A DNA stretch of 64,000 nucleotides from Erinaceus europaeus (Eukaryota; Chordata; Mammalia; Eulipotyphla; Erinaceidae): assembly GCF_950295315.1 (NCBI RefSeq), contig NC_080164.1, positions 55,151,451 to 55,215,450 on the forward strand, in the 5' to 3' direction. The first letter of the stretch is position 1. The number at the start of each line of letters is the position of its first letter. Positions 58,501 to 60,194 of the stretch are shown piece after piece. Under the pieces are notes generated by a model. The model saw nothing but the letters and a program-made list of their open reading frames with translations, was not told where the DNA came from and did no database searches. Both the position numbers and the translations under genes were made by a program.

Positions 58501-60194
58501 CAAATATTTCTTGCACATAAATCAAGGTTACCTCAACTGTGTGTGTGTATGTGTGTGTGTGTTAAAAATGAATAGGTTAAAACTCGAGAGTGCATTATGT
58601 TTAACTTGAATCTTTTGGGTAAGTCACCTATGAATTTTTATTTTTATTTAATTTTTTTTTTAATTAAATAGAGACAGCAAGGAATTGAGAGGGGAAGAGG
58701 AGGAAGAGAGGGAGAGACACAGAGTGACACTTGCAGCCCTGGTTCACCATTCATGAAGCTTTCCCCCTACAGGTGGGGACCAAGAGCTTGAACCTGCATC
58801 CTTGCACACTGTAATCTGTGCACTTAACCAGATGTGCCACTATCTGGCCCTTATGAATTTTTTTCTTAATTTAGTGATGAGATCATAGAAGATAATTTAG
58901 TGAGAGTTCCTTTAGTATAGACTTATTTCACATAAGGACTTTTCTATTTACTGAATTTGGGTTTCGAGTATTATGTACAGTTCTGTTGACATGTAGCTAA
59001 TAATAATAATTATGAGAAATAGTGAAGACTTCAAAACCTCTTTCCCTCACTCCTGTCTTTTGTATTTGTACCCTTGTACCAACAACTGTACTGTAAACCA
59101 TTAACACTCCCTCCAGAATAGGAAAGTGTAAGAAAGAACATCTCATTTTTAAAAATATTTATTCACTCCTTTTTTGTTGTTCTTGTTTTATTTTTTTATT
59201 GTTGTAGTATTAATTGTTGTCATCATTGTTGGATAGGACAGAGAGAAATCGATAGAGGAGGGGAAGACAGAGGGAGAGAGAGACACCTGCAGATCTGCTT
59301 CACCGCCTGTGAAGCAACTCCCCTGCAGGTGGGGAGGCAGGGGCTCGAACCAGGGATCCTTACGCCGGTCCTTGGGCTTTGTGTTACCTGCGCTTTAACC
59401 TGCTATGCTATTGTCCAACTCCCAGAACATGTCTCATTTTTAGTTATACCAGTCTCTAAAGATTACCATTTTTTTACTATCCATACAGCAACTGTTTGCT
59501 AATTTTATGTTGTAATGTCAGAAGGATTTGTTTCTTACATGTTATGTTTTATAGGTTGTGGTTATGGTTATGGTTAAGGTTATGTTTAGGTTTTGTGATG
59601 TGATGTGATGTGATGTTGTTATGTTATACCAGAGCACTCCTCAGCTCTAGTTTAGGGAGTGCTACAGAATTGAAGCTCGTACCTTTGGTGTCTGAGGCAT
59701 GAAATTATTTTTCTATAACCATTTATGCTATCTCCTCAACTCAGAAAGATGTGTTTTTTTCTTTGCTTCGTTTTTGATAACTTCATGAATGCTTTAACTC
59801 ACTTCACAATTTCTCCCAGCTGCATTCCTCTATAGTATGTTACATTTCATCCCTTCAGGACCTGCTGTTCATAAACATCAGTTCAACAGTAATGCTGTGA
59901 CAGACATTAATTTGGATAATGTTTGTAAGAAAGGAAATACTTTATTGTGGGATATAGTCCAAGATGATGATGCGGTAAGTTTCTTGATAGAGACAAAACA
60001 CTACAAAGTTACTATTGAATGCAATTAGAATAAGTAGTAACTTTTTGTATATACAATTTTTTGTAGGTTAATCTTTCTGAAGGATTAATAAATGAAGCAG
60101 AGAAACTTCTTTGTTCCTTAGTATGTTGGTTTACAGATAGACAAATTCGGATGAGATTCATTGAAGGTTGCCTCGAAAATTTAGGAAACAACAG
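11044..60194 (+). CDS. USP34: USP34, partial gene: 15 internal exons of the N-terminal third
   Basis: Exons at 11044-11094, 11222-11371, 20271-20338, 30143-30335, 31973-32034, 35926-36007, 36352-36444, 38749-38874, 39182-39311, 41589-41624, 42138-42268, 43381-44018, 56219-56433, 59859-59974 and 60067-60194 join in phase to 2219 nt (739 codons plus 2 nt) without a stop. The peptide, including [17 protein letters not shown], the acidic Ser-rich stretch and the poly-His tract, matches my memory of mammalian USP34, roughly residues 185-925. USP34 is a very large deubiquitinase; from the literature it stabilises axin in Wnt signalling and acts in the DNA-damage response. The Cys/His catalytic domain is much further C-terminal and absent here. 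The part seen is a helical, alpha-solenoid-like scaffold followed by a low-complexity acidic linker. The start codon, 5' exons and 3' exons are outside the window. USP9X was considered and dismissed. Confidence 0.96.
11222..11371 (+). CDS. USP34: USP34 exon (in-window exon 2)
   Basis: A 150-bp exon, phase 0 to 0, coding 50 residues from [13 protein letters not shown] to FITVVSN. The acceptor is CCTTCCAG and the donor GTAAGT. It contains CLFCGKNG, two cysteines spaced by two residues; I do not claim metal binding. It lies in the predicted helical-repeat region and is followed by an 8.9-kb SINE-filled intron. Confidence 0.95.
11440..11990 (-). mobile_element. Degenerate SINE-like sequence (SINE-E type)
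   Basis: AGAATTGAACCTGGGCC and ACACCATAGCACTGCTGTAC resemble other SINE-E pieces. A short direct repeat GTGGTATTCCCATGT sits at about 11500-11530. The 182-residue antisense reading frame here is a product of this repeat. Confidence 0.5.
12128..12256 (-). mobile_element. SINE-D
   Basis: CAGAGTACTGTTCAGCTCTGG ... GCATAACCATTATGCTATC. Confidence 0.8.
12271..12541 (-). mobile_element. SINE-A
   Basis: Target duplication AATAGTGTTCTTTT (12257) and AATAGTGCTCTTTT (12542). Confidence 0.88.
12605..12726 (-). mobile_element. SINE-D
   Basis: CCAGAGTACTGCATAGC ... CATAACCATTATGCTATC, with a small internal duplication of GGGACTGAACCTG-like sequence. Confidence 0.75.
12727..12760 (+). repeat. (TA)n microsatellite
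   Basis: About 17 TA units followed by a T-run. It appears to have grown from the CCCACTATATATAT target duplication of the next SINE. Confidence 0.95.
12771..12924 (-). mobile_element. SINE-B
   Basis: AAGATTTTATTTATTTATTC ... CCACCTCCTGGACCAC. CCACTATATATAT lies on both sides. Confidence 0.88.
13123..13247 (-). mobile_element. SINE-D
   Basis: Target duplication CCTTACATTGTTTCTTT (about 13074) and CCTTTACATTGTTTCTTT (about 13247). Confidence 0.85.
13340..13558 (-). mobile_element. SINE-C
   Basis: TTATTGGATAGGGACAGAG ... GCTTAACCAGGTGTGCC. Confidence 0.8.
13570..13804 (-). mobile_element. SINE-A, head lost at the junction
   Basis: Body through GGGCTCGAACCGGGATCCTTA, then directly abuts a + strand SINE-C. 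Confidence 0.8.
13805..13975 (+). mobile_element. SINE-C, head truncated
   Basis: GTTGAGCACACATGTTACAG, CCCGGGTTCGGGCC, GTCTTTATC AAAAAG tail. It joins the B-box side of the inverted SINE-A. Confidence 0.8.
13985..14075 (-). mobile_element. SINE-C fragment
   Basis: CACTGCTTGAGAAGTTTGCC and TCCTGCAGGCAGTAACC. Confidence 0.65.
14212..14489 (-). mobile_element. SINE-A
   Basis: TTGTTGCCCTTGTTTTATTG ... CGCTACTGCCTGACTC. ACAATCAAGAATT / ATAATCAGGAATT flank it. Confidence 0.85.
14762..14960 (+). mobile_element. SINE-C, diverged
   Basis: GGTGCTGGCCATTGGTGCACC ... CCAATAAATAAAATC. Confidence 0.7.
14964..15165. mobile_element. SINE-A head fragment (+) followed by a SINE-D (-)
   Basis: 14964-15030 keeps only the tRNA-like head of SINE-A (GCGGGTTAAGCACACATGG). 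15031-15165 is a SINE-D in reverse with a 17-T tail. Confidence 0.75.
15190..15392 (-). mobile_element. SINE-C
   Basis: TTTATTGGATAGAAACAG ... CAACCAGGTGCACCCCCC. Confidence 0.8.
15652..16137 (-). mobile_element. SINE-C split by a SINE-A
   Basis: The left part runs to 15822. The right part resumes at 16098 (GTGCCCTCTTAAGCAGGTG). Confidence 0.85.
15823..16097 (-). mobile_element. SINE-A inserted in a SINE-C
   Basis: Target duplication TAATGTGCCCTCTT at 15809 and 16098. Confidence 0.92.
16343..16543 (-). mobile_element. SINE-C
   Basis: TTTATTGGGTAGAGACAG ... CACCACCACCAGGCC. Confidence 0.75.
16552..16695 (-). mobile_element. SINE-D copy plus a SINE-D fragment
   Basis: TTAGAGCACTACTCAG ... 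GCATAACCATTATGCTATC, then TTACTAGAACACCACACAGC. Confidence 0.7.
16697..17357 (-). mobile_element. SINE-A split by two L1 3' pieces
   Basis: Terminal module at 16712-16780, body at 16850-17010, head at 17288-17357 (GCGCTTAGCGCCACGTGTGC). A short L1 tip (TTTATTTCTTTATTGGG) sits at 16808-16850 and a longer one at 17011-17287. Confidence 0.8.
17011..17287 (-). mobile_element. 5'-truncated L1 (distal 3' UTR only) inserted in a SINE-A
   Basis: Carries only the distal 3' UTR module (GGATTAATT-like start to TCCATACTC). It interrupts a SINE-A whose ACCAGGATCCTT/ACCAGGATCTTT is duplicated on both sides. The last 25 bp (GGGCGTTGACTG...CCATACTC) are repeated in tandem. Confidence 0.8.
17370..17526 (-). 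mobile_element. SINE-D
   Basis: GAGCACTATTCAGCTCTGG ... CATAACAATTATGCTGTC. Confidence 0.75.
17694..17812 (-). mobile_element. SINE-A with a large internal deletion
   Basis: The tail side (TTCCCTTTTGTTGTCCTTG) joins directly to the head side (GCTGCGCTACCGCCCGACTC). TACACCACT is duplicated on both flanks, so the deletion probably arose before or during insertion. Confidence 0.85.
18121..18340 (+). mobile_element. SINE-C
   Basis: GGGCCAGGTGTTGGTGCACC head, AGGGAAAGCTTCACAAGTG, AATAAATAAATA tail. Confidence 0.85.
18380..18588 (-). mobile_element. Degenerate SINE-B then SINE-D
   Basis: TCACTCTGGCACATAATATG (about 18390) recalls SINE-B. 18485-18588 is a SINE-D (ATTGGAGCCTCAGGCATAAG). Confidence 0.6.
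18610..18951 (-). mobile_element. Two SINE-C copies in tandem
   Basis: 18610-18752 and 18753-18951. CAAGTGCACCA / CTAGTGCACCA occurs at both right ends. Confidence 0.75.
18960..19100 (-). mobile_element. Old L1 3' UTR fragment
   Basis: Diverged match to the older L1 3' end (GGGGTTTAATACTTTACAGT, then AGAGTACTTTGCTTTGGTG). It is followed by two SINE-A insertions. Confidence 0.6.
19103..19368 (-). mobile_element. SINE-A (first of two at one target)
   Basis: TTTTCCCTTTTGTTGCCC ... TTAACTCGCTGCTGACTCCC. TAGACCTTTTTTT on the left, TAGACTTTTTTTT on the right. Confidence 0.85.
19383..19657 (-). mobile_element. SINE-A (second of two at one target)
   Basis: Follows TAGACTTTTTTTT; TAGACTTTAGTGC follows it at about 19662. 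Confidence 0.85.
19732..20037 (+). mobile_element. SINE-A with terminal module
   Basis: AAGGTATTCTAG before, AAGGTATTCTGA after. Terminal module complete. Confidence 0.88.
20271..20338 (+). CDS. USP34: USP34 exon (in-window exon 3)
   Basis: A 68-bp exon coding [12 protein letters not shown] through TYVI, ending with two bases of an Arg codon completed by the next exon. The acceptor is TTTTTTTGTAG and the donor GTAAGT. It sits alone between introns of 8.9 kb and 9.8 kb. Its size is not a multiple of three, so skipping would shift frame. Confidence 0.94.
20517..20640 (+). mobile_element. SINE-C, partial
   Basis: GTTGTGGTGCACCTGTTTGC ... ACAATGTGAAAGGATCC. Confidence 0.6.
20964..21212 (+). mobile_element. 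SINE-A, internally shortened, with terminal module
   Basis: AAAGATGGTTAGTGTT before and AAAGATGGTTGGTGTT after. The (CAA)-rich segment is missing; the body joins the terminal module directly (CCTTCCTCTTCTAGGAGCAG). Confidence 0.88.
21281..21410 (+). mobile_element. SINE-B, diverged
   Basis: GCATGAGGTCCAGAATTTAATCC and AACAAATAAATC. Confidence 0.65.
21478..21608 (-). mobile_element. SINE-D, diverged
   Basis: AACTGCTCAGCTCTGGC ... AGAGTCTCAGACATG. Confidence 0.7.
21643..21893 (-). mobile_element. SINE-A
   Basis: TTTCCCCTTTTGTTGCCC ... GCACTACCGCCTGCCCC. Confidence 0.8.
21900..22258 (-). mobile_element. Older 5'-truncated L1 3' end
   Basis: Begins TTATTGGGGGATTAATGTTTTAC and runs through the proximal 3' UTR to the ORF2 end (GAAAATGGTGAAACCACC). 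It lacks the distal module seen in L1-A. L1-A inserted just to its right. Confidence 0.8.
22287..23026 (-). other. L1-A 3' UTR, two modules separated by an A-tract
   Basis: In element orientation ORF2 ends at 23027. A proximal module of about 180 bp follows (to 22847), then an internal run of about 18 A (22829-22846), then a distal module of about 530 bp and the terminal poly(A). The proximal module matches older L1 ends elsewhere in the window. The distal one recurs alone at 17011-17287 and 46000-46418. L1-B has the same arrangement (49449-48716). Confidence 0.85.
23027..26852 (-). pseudogene. L1-A ORF2 (endonuclease-reverse transcriptase), disrupted
   Basis: Span equals about 1275 codons, the normal L1 ORF2p length. 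The N-terminus is an APE-type endonuclease ([23 protein letters not shown], near the end SDHSGIKL). The reverse transcriptase has its FADD catalytic motif near 24760, and the C-terminus has a Cys-rich CWRGCGVKG...HCWWEC segment. Compared with L1-B there are two nonsense changes (Lys to TAG at about 25122; Gln to TAA at about 24321) and one inserted base near 23540 that shifts frame. It cannot encode an intact protein. Confidence 0.95.
26930..27881 (-). pseudogene. L1-A ORF1 (RNA-binding chaperone ORF1p), frameshifted
   Basis: The first reading frame (27881-27252, 209 residues) holds the N-terminus and a long heptad coiled coil ([11 protein letters not shown]..., about residues 70-160), then the start of the RRM-like domain ([10 protein letters not shown]). 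It stops at 27252. The C-terminal domain ([17 protein letters not shown]..., down to 26930) continues in another frame, so one base is gained or two are lost near 27285-27300. A second change turns a Glu codon into TAA, ending ORF1 early at 26930 compared with L1-B. ORF1p normally trimerises and coats L1 RNA. Confidence 0.92.
27882..28528 (-). promoter_or_regulatory. L1-A 5' UTR (internal promoter region)
   Basis: About 650 bp upstream of ORF1 in element orientation, matching the equivalent part of L1-B closely. L1 5' UTRs carry an internal Pol II promoter; no specific factor site is claimed. Near its 5' end it has about four GGAGA units (28462-28483), against about 21 in L1-B. Confidence 0.8.
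28555..28816 (-). mobile_element. SINE-A
   Basis: TTTTCCCTTTTGTTGCCC ... CACTACCGCCTGACTCC, just outside the L1-A target duplication. Confidence 0.85.
28822..29034 (-). mobile_element. SINE-C
   Basis: CTGCAGGTGGGGACTCCAGG ... AACCAGGTGTGCCACC. Confidence 0.85.
29052..29202 (-). mobile_element. SINE-B
   Basis: ACCAGACATCACTCTAGCAC ... CTCCCGGACCAC. AGATAATAGTTTTTTGT flanks it at 29036 and 29203. Confidence 0.92.
29219..29567 (-). mobile_element. SINE-A with terminal module, near consensus
   Basis: One of the least diverged copies: GCGCTTTGCGCCACGTGCGC head and ACCGCCCGACTCCC end. AGATAATAGTTTTTT repeats again at about 29568. Confidence 0.93.
29610..29755 (+). mobile_element. SINE-D, diverged
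   Basis: GAGATAGTATAATGGTCACGC ... CAGAGCTGAGCAGTG. Confidence 0.75.
29761..30043 (+). mobile_element. SINE-A
   Basis: GGGAGTCGGGCGATAGCGC head. AAATTTAAGTTT before, AAAATTAAGTTT after. It ends about 100 bp before a USP34 exon. Confidence 0.9.
30143..30335 (+). CDS. USP34: USP34 exon (in-window exon 4)
   Basis: A 193-bp exon whose first base completes the Arg codon, then 64 codons from [17 protein letters not shown] to AGLSQIT. The acceptor is ATCATTTCAG and the donor GTAAGC. The pattern of amphipathic helices fits the solenoid scaffold of the protein. A near-consensus SINE-A ends about 100 bp upstream. Confidence 0.95.
30445..30650 (-). mobile_element. SINE-C
   Basis: TTTATTTGATAGATAC ... 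GCCAGGTGCACCACCGTC. Confidence 0.75.
30889..31122 (+). mobile_element. SINE-C with terminal module
   Basis: GGCCTGGTTGTGGTGCACTTGG head, then GTCCAGTGATAATCTTGG and an (AAT)n tail. Confidence 0.7.
31290..31972. other. Intronic sequence, nothing recognised
   Basis: AT-rich sequence before the 31973 exon. No ORF or repeat family identified. Confidence 0.6.
31973..32034 (+). CDS. USP34: USP34 exon (in-window exon 5)
   Basis: A 62-bp exon coding [20 protein letters not shown] plus two bases of a Thr codon. The acceptor is ATTATAG and the donor GTAAGT. The residues match USP34 as I remember it. The exon is frame-shifting if skipped. Confidence 0.93.
32292..32740 (-). mobile_element. SINE-C split by a SINE-A
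   Basis: Left part 32292-32438, right part from 32708 (GTGTCCACTTTCTTCAGTGAGC). Confidence 0.75.
32439..32706 (-). mobile_element. SINE-A inserted in a SINE-C
   Basis: TGTGTCCACTTTCTT is duplicated at 32424 and 32708. Confidence 0.9.
32969..33268 (-). mobile_element. SINE-A, near consensus
   Basis: CTTTGCGCCACCTGCACTTAAC head. GTTTCCCCATTT occurs at about 32956 and 33271. Confidence 0.88.
33343..34420 (-). mobile_element. Isolated old L1 5' end (5' UTR plus ORF1 start)
   Basis: Diverged match to the L1-A/L1-B 5' UTR: CTGTAGGCTATGGGAGCCTG, GATAAAACAGGGTG, and an end resembling ...CTCTGGAAGTC. It reaches only the first few dozen codons of ORF1 and then stops at about 33343. There is no ORF2 or 3' UTR nearby. 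Confidence 0.75.
34660..34780 (-). mobile_element. SINE-D
   Basis: CCAGAGCACTGATCAACTCTGG ... GCATAACTATTATGC. Confidence 0.75.
35130..35340 (-). mobile_element. SINE-E
   Basis: TTATCACTGAGGCTTTACCAC, CTCCAATGCAGTGAGGGTC, ending TGTGAGCTATTTTATTGGCCC. The same layout recurs at 44820, 45060 and 56700. Confidence 0.6.
35341..35925. other. Intronic sequence, nothing recognised
   Basis: AT-rich sequence with an A-run at about 35635. No ORF or repeat family seen. Confidence 0.6.
35926..36007 (+). CDS. USP34: USP34 exon (in-window exon 6)
   Basis: An 82-bp exon completing the Thr codon, then 27 codons from [14 protein letters not shown] to GPNLHIE. The acceptor is TTACTCTAG. The donor is GTTTGT, weaker than the GTAAGT/GTATGT type used by the neighbours. 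The next intron is only 344 bp, most of it one SINE-A. Confidence 0.93.
36053..36320 (+). mobile_element. SINE-A filling a short USP34 intron
   Basis: GCAGTGGGTTAAGCGCACGTGG head to AATAAATAAATATAAAAA tail. It starts 45 bp after the exon at 35926-36007 and ends about 30 bp before the exon at 36352. Confidence 0.88.
36352..36444 (+). CDS. USP34: USP34 exon (in-window exon 7)
   Basis: A 93-bp exon, phase 0 to 0, coding 31 residues from [12 protein letters not shown] to CIWAAAQ. The acceptor is TTCCTTTTCAG and the donor GTAATA. Skipping would keep frame. It belongs to the helical scaffold region. Confidence 0.94.
36445..36755. other. Intronic sequence, nothing recognised
   Basis: No ORF or repeat family identified. 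Confidence 0.6.
36756..37440 (-). mobile_element. Older L1 3' end split by a SINE-A
   Basis: Left part 36756-36989 (TTTATTGGGGAATTAATGG ... GTTCTGCTTAG). Right part 37311-37440 (CAACTTCTGTCTGTGAGTGG ... GAATTCACC). ATCTTGTTTTTC is present on both sides of the SINE, which is its target duplication. Confidence 0.8.
36990..37310 (-). mobile_element. SINE-A with an expanded (CTTC)n/(CTTT)n tail
   Basis: Inserted in an L1 fragment; target duplication ATCTTGTTTTTC. The 3' tail has become a (CTTC)n tract at about 37002-37068 ((GAAG)n in SINE orientation). Confidence 0.9.
37440..37515 (-). mobile_element. SINE-D fragment
   Basis: ACCTGAGACTTTGGAGCCTC ... GCATAACTATTATGCC. Confidence 0.7.
37515..38290 (-). 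mobile_element. Old rearranged L1 pieces
   Basis: 37515-37735 matches an L1 3' UTR then jumps to ORF2 sequence (TAATTGGATTCATTTCATT). About 38085-38290 matches ORF2 reverse transcriptase sequence in the same orientation (CACCATTGAGTATGATGTTGG). A SINE-A (37738-38015) lies between. Confidence 0.6.
37738..38015 (+). mobile_element. SINE-A
   Basis: GGGAGTCGGGCAGTAGCGCAG head, AATAAATAAATATTAAAA tail. Confidence 0.88.
38305..38600 (-). mobile_element. SINE-C with terminal module, diverged
   Basis: GCTGTCAGGGTTGTTACTGC module, GACACCTGCTGACC, GCTTAACCAGGTGTGCC. Confidence 0.65.
38749..38874 (+). CDS. USP34: USP34 exon (in-window exon 8)
   Basis: A 126-bp exon, phase 0 to 0, coding 42 residues from [15 protein letters not shown] to EPSVHTEQ. 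The acceptor is ACTTTCTAG and the donor GTAAGT. Skipping would keep frame. The upstream intron carries L1 fragments and SINEs. Confidence 0.95.
38932..39065 (+). mobile_element. SINE-D
   Basis: GGGGGTAGATACCATAATGG ... CAGATCTGAAGAGTGCTC. Confidence 0.8.
39182..39311 (+). CDS. USP34: USP34 exon (in-window exon 9)
   Basis: A 130-bp exon coding 43 residues from [16 protein letters not shown] to LPIGNKK, then one base of the next Glu codon. The acceptor is TTATTTAAG and the donor GTTAGT. It closes the helical scaffold section and leads into the acidic linker. Confidence 0.94.
39312..39636. other. Intronic sequence, nothing recognised
   Basis: AT-rich sequence, no repeat family seen. Confidence 0.6.
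39637..39960 (+). mobile_element. SINE-C head with the SINE-A type terminal module
   Basis: CATACCTGGTTAAGTGCACA head, (CAAAA)n, then GGTTTGTAGTGCCAGCACC ... CCTGGTGGCAAAAA, as in long SINE-A. Confidence 0.75.
39974..40168 (+). mobile_element. SINE-C
   Basis: GGGGCCCAGACGGGTGCATC head, GGGAGAAAACTTCATGAG core. Confidence 0.75.
40216..40446 (-). mobile_element. SINE-A
   Basis: TGCCCTTGTTTTATTG ... TGCGCTACCATCCAACTCCC. AAGTTCT on both sides. Confidence 0.85.
40500..40688 (-). mobile_element. SINE-C
   Basis: TTATTGGATAGAGAGAAATT ... GCTTAGCCAGGTGCACCC. Confidence 0.8.
40911..41177 (+). mobile_element. SINE-C with an expanded pyrimidine tract
   Basis: GGGCTGGGTGGTGGCGCCCC head. 41034-41145 is almost pure C/T, far longer than in other copies. 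Confidence 0.85.
41178..41502 (+). mobile_element. SINE-A with duplicated tail
   Basis: AAATAAAGATAA flanks it. The AACAAGGGCAACAAAAG...AATAAATA tail occurs twice (41410 and 41452). Confidence 0.88.
41589..41624 (+). CDS. USP34: USP34 microexon, 36 nt (in-window exon 10)
   Basis: A 36-bp exon reading [12 protein letters not shown] across its junctions. The acceptor is TTTATTTTCAG and the donor GTAAGT. It begins and ends in the same codon phase: the preceding exon leaves one base, and this exon leaves one base for the next Trp codon. Omission would therefore keep frame and replace the segment with a single Gly. From memory human has Thr where this copy has the first Ala of AAPSP. Confidence 0.9.
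41795..42012 (+). mobile_element. (CA)n then SINE-C
   Basis: (CA)n at 41795-41822, then GGCACACCTGGTTAAGTGGC ... CCAATAATAAATAAAAC. Confidence 0.8.
42138..42268 (+). CDS. USP34: USP34 exon (in-window exon 11)
   Basis: A 131-bp exon completing a Trp codon, then 43 codons from [13 protein letters not shown] to QRLSDTE. The acceptor is TTAATAG and the donor GTATGA. It is rich in Ser/Pro/Asp and looks disordered, with several potential phosphorylation sites (SP motifs), inferred from sequence only. Confidence 0.94.
42325..42680 (+). mobile_element. Degenerate SINE sequence
   Basis: TACTCACCTGGTAGTGTGC and GAAGCTTCATAAGCAGTAGAGC (SINE-C type), then AAACCGGAGCTGAGCTGTTC (SINE-D type). Confidence 0.55.
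42737..42900 (+). mobile_element. SINE-B
   Basis: GATCCAGGAGGCGACGCAGTGG head. GTCACTGTA / GTCACTATA flank it. Confidence 0.85.
42936..43150 (+). mobile_element. SINE-C
   Basis: GGGGGGCTGTGTGGTGGTG head, CCACCTGCAGGAGGGAC, AACCAATAAATATATG. Confidence 0.85.
43381..44018 (+). CDS. USP34: USP34 large exon with acidic/Ser-rich linker and poly-His tract (in-window exon 12)
   Basis: A 638-bp exon coding 212 residues from [14 protein letters not shown] to HHDG, ending two bases into a Gly codon. The acceptor is CTAAAAACAG and the donor GTAAGT. The first half is Ser/Gly/Asp/Glu-rich and probably disordered, with an acidic run [11 protein letters not shown]. The C-terminal end has 21 consecutive His codons at 43951-44013, written CAT, then 19 CAC, then CAT. 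I remember about a dozen His at this place in human USP34. The tract sits just before the splice donor. Confidence 0.96.
43951..44013 (+). repeat. (CAC)n histidine-coding triplet repeat inside USP34
   Basis: Twenty-one in-frame His codons: CAT, 19 perfect CAC, CAT. The near-absence of synonymous interruptions indicates recent slippage at DNA level. It lies five bases before the exon end. Confidence 0.97.
44208..44416 (-). mobile_element. SINE-C with a short terminal module
   Basis: TTTTCCTCCAGGGTTATTGC module, CCCTACAGGTGGGGAG, GTGCACCACCACTACC. Confidence 0.75.
44417..44819. other. Intronic sequence, nothing recognised
   Basis: No ORF or clear repeat family seen. Confidence 0.55.
44820..45200 (-). 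mobile_element. Two SINE-E copies
   Basis: About 44820-44985 (CTTCCCTCATTGCAGTGGGG) and about 45060-45200 (CTTCCTTCAGTGTGATGGAGG ... TTTTGCCAGCC). Confidence 0.55.
45320..45440 (-). mobile_element. SINE-D
   Basis: CTGAGCTCTGCCTGATGGTGG ... GCATAACCACTATGCTATC. Confidence 0.8.
46000..46418 (-). mobile_element. 5'-truncated young L1 (distal 3' UTR only) inside L1-C
   Basis: About 410 bp matching the distal 3' UTR module of L1-A and L1-B. AACATGAATTTTTC is present at about 45983 and again at about 46419, a clean target duplication. It shows the module being carried as the 3' end of a moving L1 RNA. Confidence 0.88.
46497..46568 (+). repeat. (GT)n(TA)n microsatellite within L1-C
   Basis: About 23 GT units then about 12 TA units, where other L1 copies have only TGTGTATATATACC. 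Confidence 0.95.
46955..47149 (-). mobile_element. SINE-C
   Basis: TTTATTGGATAATTGAGAAATC ... CTCAACCAGGTGTGTCATC. Confidence 0.8.
47455..48660 (-). mobile_element. Old L1 ORF2 C-terminal fragment ('L1-D') split by a SINE-A
   Basis: Reads as the ORF2 end in antisense (TATTCCATTGTGTATATAT, GGTGCTTCCAGGTTTTGGC, CAGCAGTGCAAGAAGG), with many frame breaks. The SINE-A at 48081-48362 interrupts it; TGGGTGATGGTTTCTTT flanks that SINE. Confidence 0.8.
48081..48362 (-). mobile_element. SINE-A inserted in L1-D
   Basis: Target duplication TGGGTGATGGTTTCTTT (48064 and 48363). Head CTTTGCGCCACCTGTGC. Confidence 0.92.
49450..53273 (-). pseudogene. L1-B ORF2, one frameshift and one nonsense
   Basis: The endonuclease and linker are intact from 53273 to about 51995, where loss of one base ends the frame after ENLEK. 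A 718-residue second frame (51993-49837) carries the linker end, the whole reverse transcriptase with its FADD motif near 51180, and the region up to HCWWE. There a Cys codon has become TGA, removing the last Cys of the C-terminal Cys-rich motif. The final 127 residues stay open after that stop (49833-49450). Confidence 0.95.
53323..54295 (-). pseudogene. L1-B ORF1, frameshifted at the same place as L1-A
   Basis: The first frame (54295-53666, 209 residues) holds the N-terminus, coiled coil and start of the RNA-binding fold. It stops at exactly the site homologous to the L1-A break, and the C-terminal domain (to 53323) is in another frame. Unlike L1-A the C-terminus extends to ...[10 protein letters not shown]. 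The shared break is discussed as a finding. Confidence 0.92.
54296..55028 (-). promoter_or_regulatory. L1-B 5' UTR with expanded GGAGA array
   Basis: The L1 internal promoter region, homologous to the L1-A 5' UTR. It differs mainly by a (GGAGA)n array at 54882-54987 that is about 80 bp longer than in L1-A. Confidence 0.8.
54882..54987 (+). repeat. (GGAGA)n pentanucleotide array in the L1-B 5' UTR
   Basis: About 21 near-perfect GGAGA units on the + strand (TCTCC in element orientation). The homologous site of L1-A (28462-28483) has about four units. Confidence 0.95.
55030..55457 (-). mobile_element. SINE-A split by a second SINE-A
   Basis: Outer copy: body 55040-55157, head 55382-55457 (GCTACCGTCTGACCCC). 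Confidence 0.85.
55158..55381 (-). mobile_element. SINE-A (5' truncated) inside a SINE-A
   Basis: TCAAACCATCATTCTTAT before and TCAAACCATGAGTCTTAT after. The head is missing beyond GGGATTCTTCCCC. Confidence 0.85.
55465..55642 (-). mobile_element. SINE-B with an expanded (ATTC)n tail
   Basis: (ATTC)n at about 55486-55506, then ACCAGACTTCATTCTGG ... CACCTCCTGGACCAC. Confidence 0.88.
55643..56218. other. Intronic sequence, nothing recognised
   Basis: AT-rich sequence up to the T-run before the exon at 56219. No repeat family seen. Confidence 0.6.
56219..56433 (+). CDS. USP34: USP34 exon (in-window exon 13)
   Basis: A 215-bp exon that completes a Gly codon, then 71 codons from [14 protein letters not shown] to IYHEHLNQ, leaving one base. 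The acceptor TGCTATAG sits behind an 18-T run; the donor is GTATGT. The peptide is acidic and Ser-rich at first, then helical. It follows the 12.2-kb L1-laden intron. Confidence 0.95.
56700..56890 (-). mobile_element. SINE-E
   Basis: TGTTGTCACTGGGACTTCACTAC ... CTATCCAGGTAAGCTACC. Confidence 0.6.
56920..57137 (+). mobile_element. SINE-C
   Basis: GTCTGTGGTGCATCTTAATG head, (AATA)n tail. Confidence 0.7.
57337..57474 (+). mobile_element. SINE-D
   Basis: AAGATAAGGTGCTCTT before, AAGATAAGGTGTTCTT after. Confidence 0.9.
57514..57776 (-). mobile_element. SINE-A
   Basis: Perfect target duplication GGGTGGTGAAATTTTT (57498 and 57777). Confidence 0.93.
57793..58630. other. Intronic sequence, nothing recognised
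   Basis: Single-copy-looking sequence with a short (GT)n at about 58539-58562. No ORF seen. Confidence 0.55.
58638..58851 (-). mobile_element. SINE-C
   Basis: TATGAATTTTT at 58629 and 58853. GAACCTGCATCCTTGCAC, AACCAGATGTGCCACTATC. Confidence 0.85.
59040..59135 (+). mobile_element. Short L1 3'-tip fragment
   Basis: TTTGTACCCTTGTACCAAC and ACTGTAAACCATTAACACTCC resemble the L1 3' terminus at 8610-8700. Confidence 0.5.
59150..59424 (-). mobile_element. SINE-A
   Basis: AGAACATCTCATTTTT before and AGAACATGTCTCATTTTT after. Confidence 0.9.
59555..59620 (+). repeat. GGTTAT/GTGAT simple repeats
   Basis: (GGTTAT)n-like then (GTGAT)n-like units. Too short and irregular for a telomeric tract. Confidence 0.8.
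59622..59742 (-). mobile_element. SINE-D
   Basis: CCAGAGCACTCCTCAGCTC ... TATAACCATTTATGCTATC. Confidence 0.75.
59859..59974 (+). CDS. USP34: USP34 exon (in-window exon 14)
   Basis: A 116-bp exon completing a Gly codon, then 38 codons from [13 protein letters not shown] to DIVQDDDA. The acceptor is CCCTTCAG and the donor GTAAGT. The next intron is only 92 bp. Confidence 0.95.
60067..60194 (+). CDS. USP34: USP34 exon (in-window exon 15, last in window)
   Basis: A 128-bp exon coding 42 residues from [15 protein letters not shown] to ENLGNN, then two bases of an Arg codon. The acceptor is TTTTTTGTAG and the donor GTAAAA. The exon expected next was not found before 64000, so the following intron is at least 3.8 kb. 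Confidence 0.95.

Noticed and set aside
59555..59620. Telomere-like repeat
   Set aside because: GGTTAT/GTGAT units are few and not TTAGGG; ordinary simple sequence.
11044..60194. Assignment to USP9X/USP9Y
   Set aside because: Considered because of the family, but the [11 protein letters not shown] start, the poly-His tract and the [11 protein letters not shown] segment fit USP34, not USP9X.
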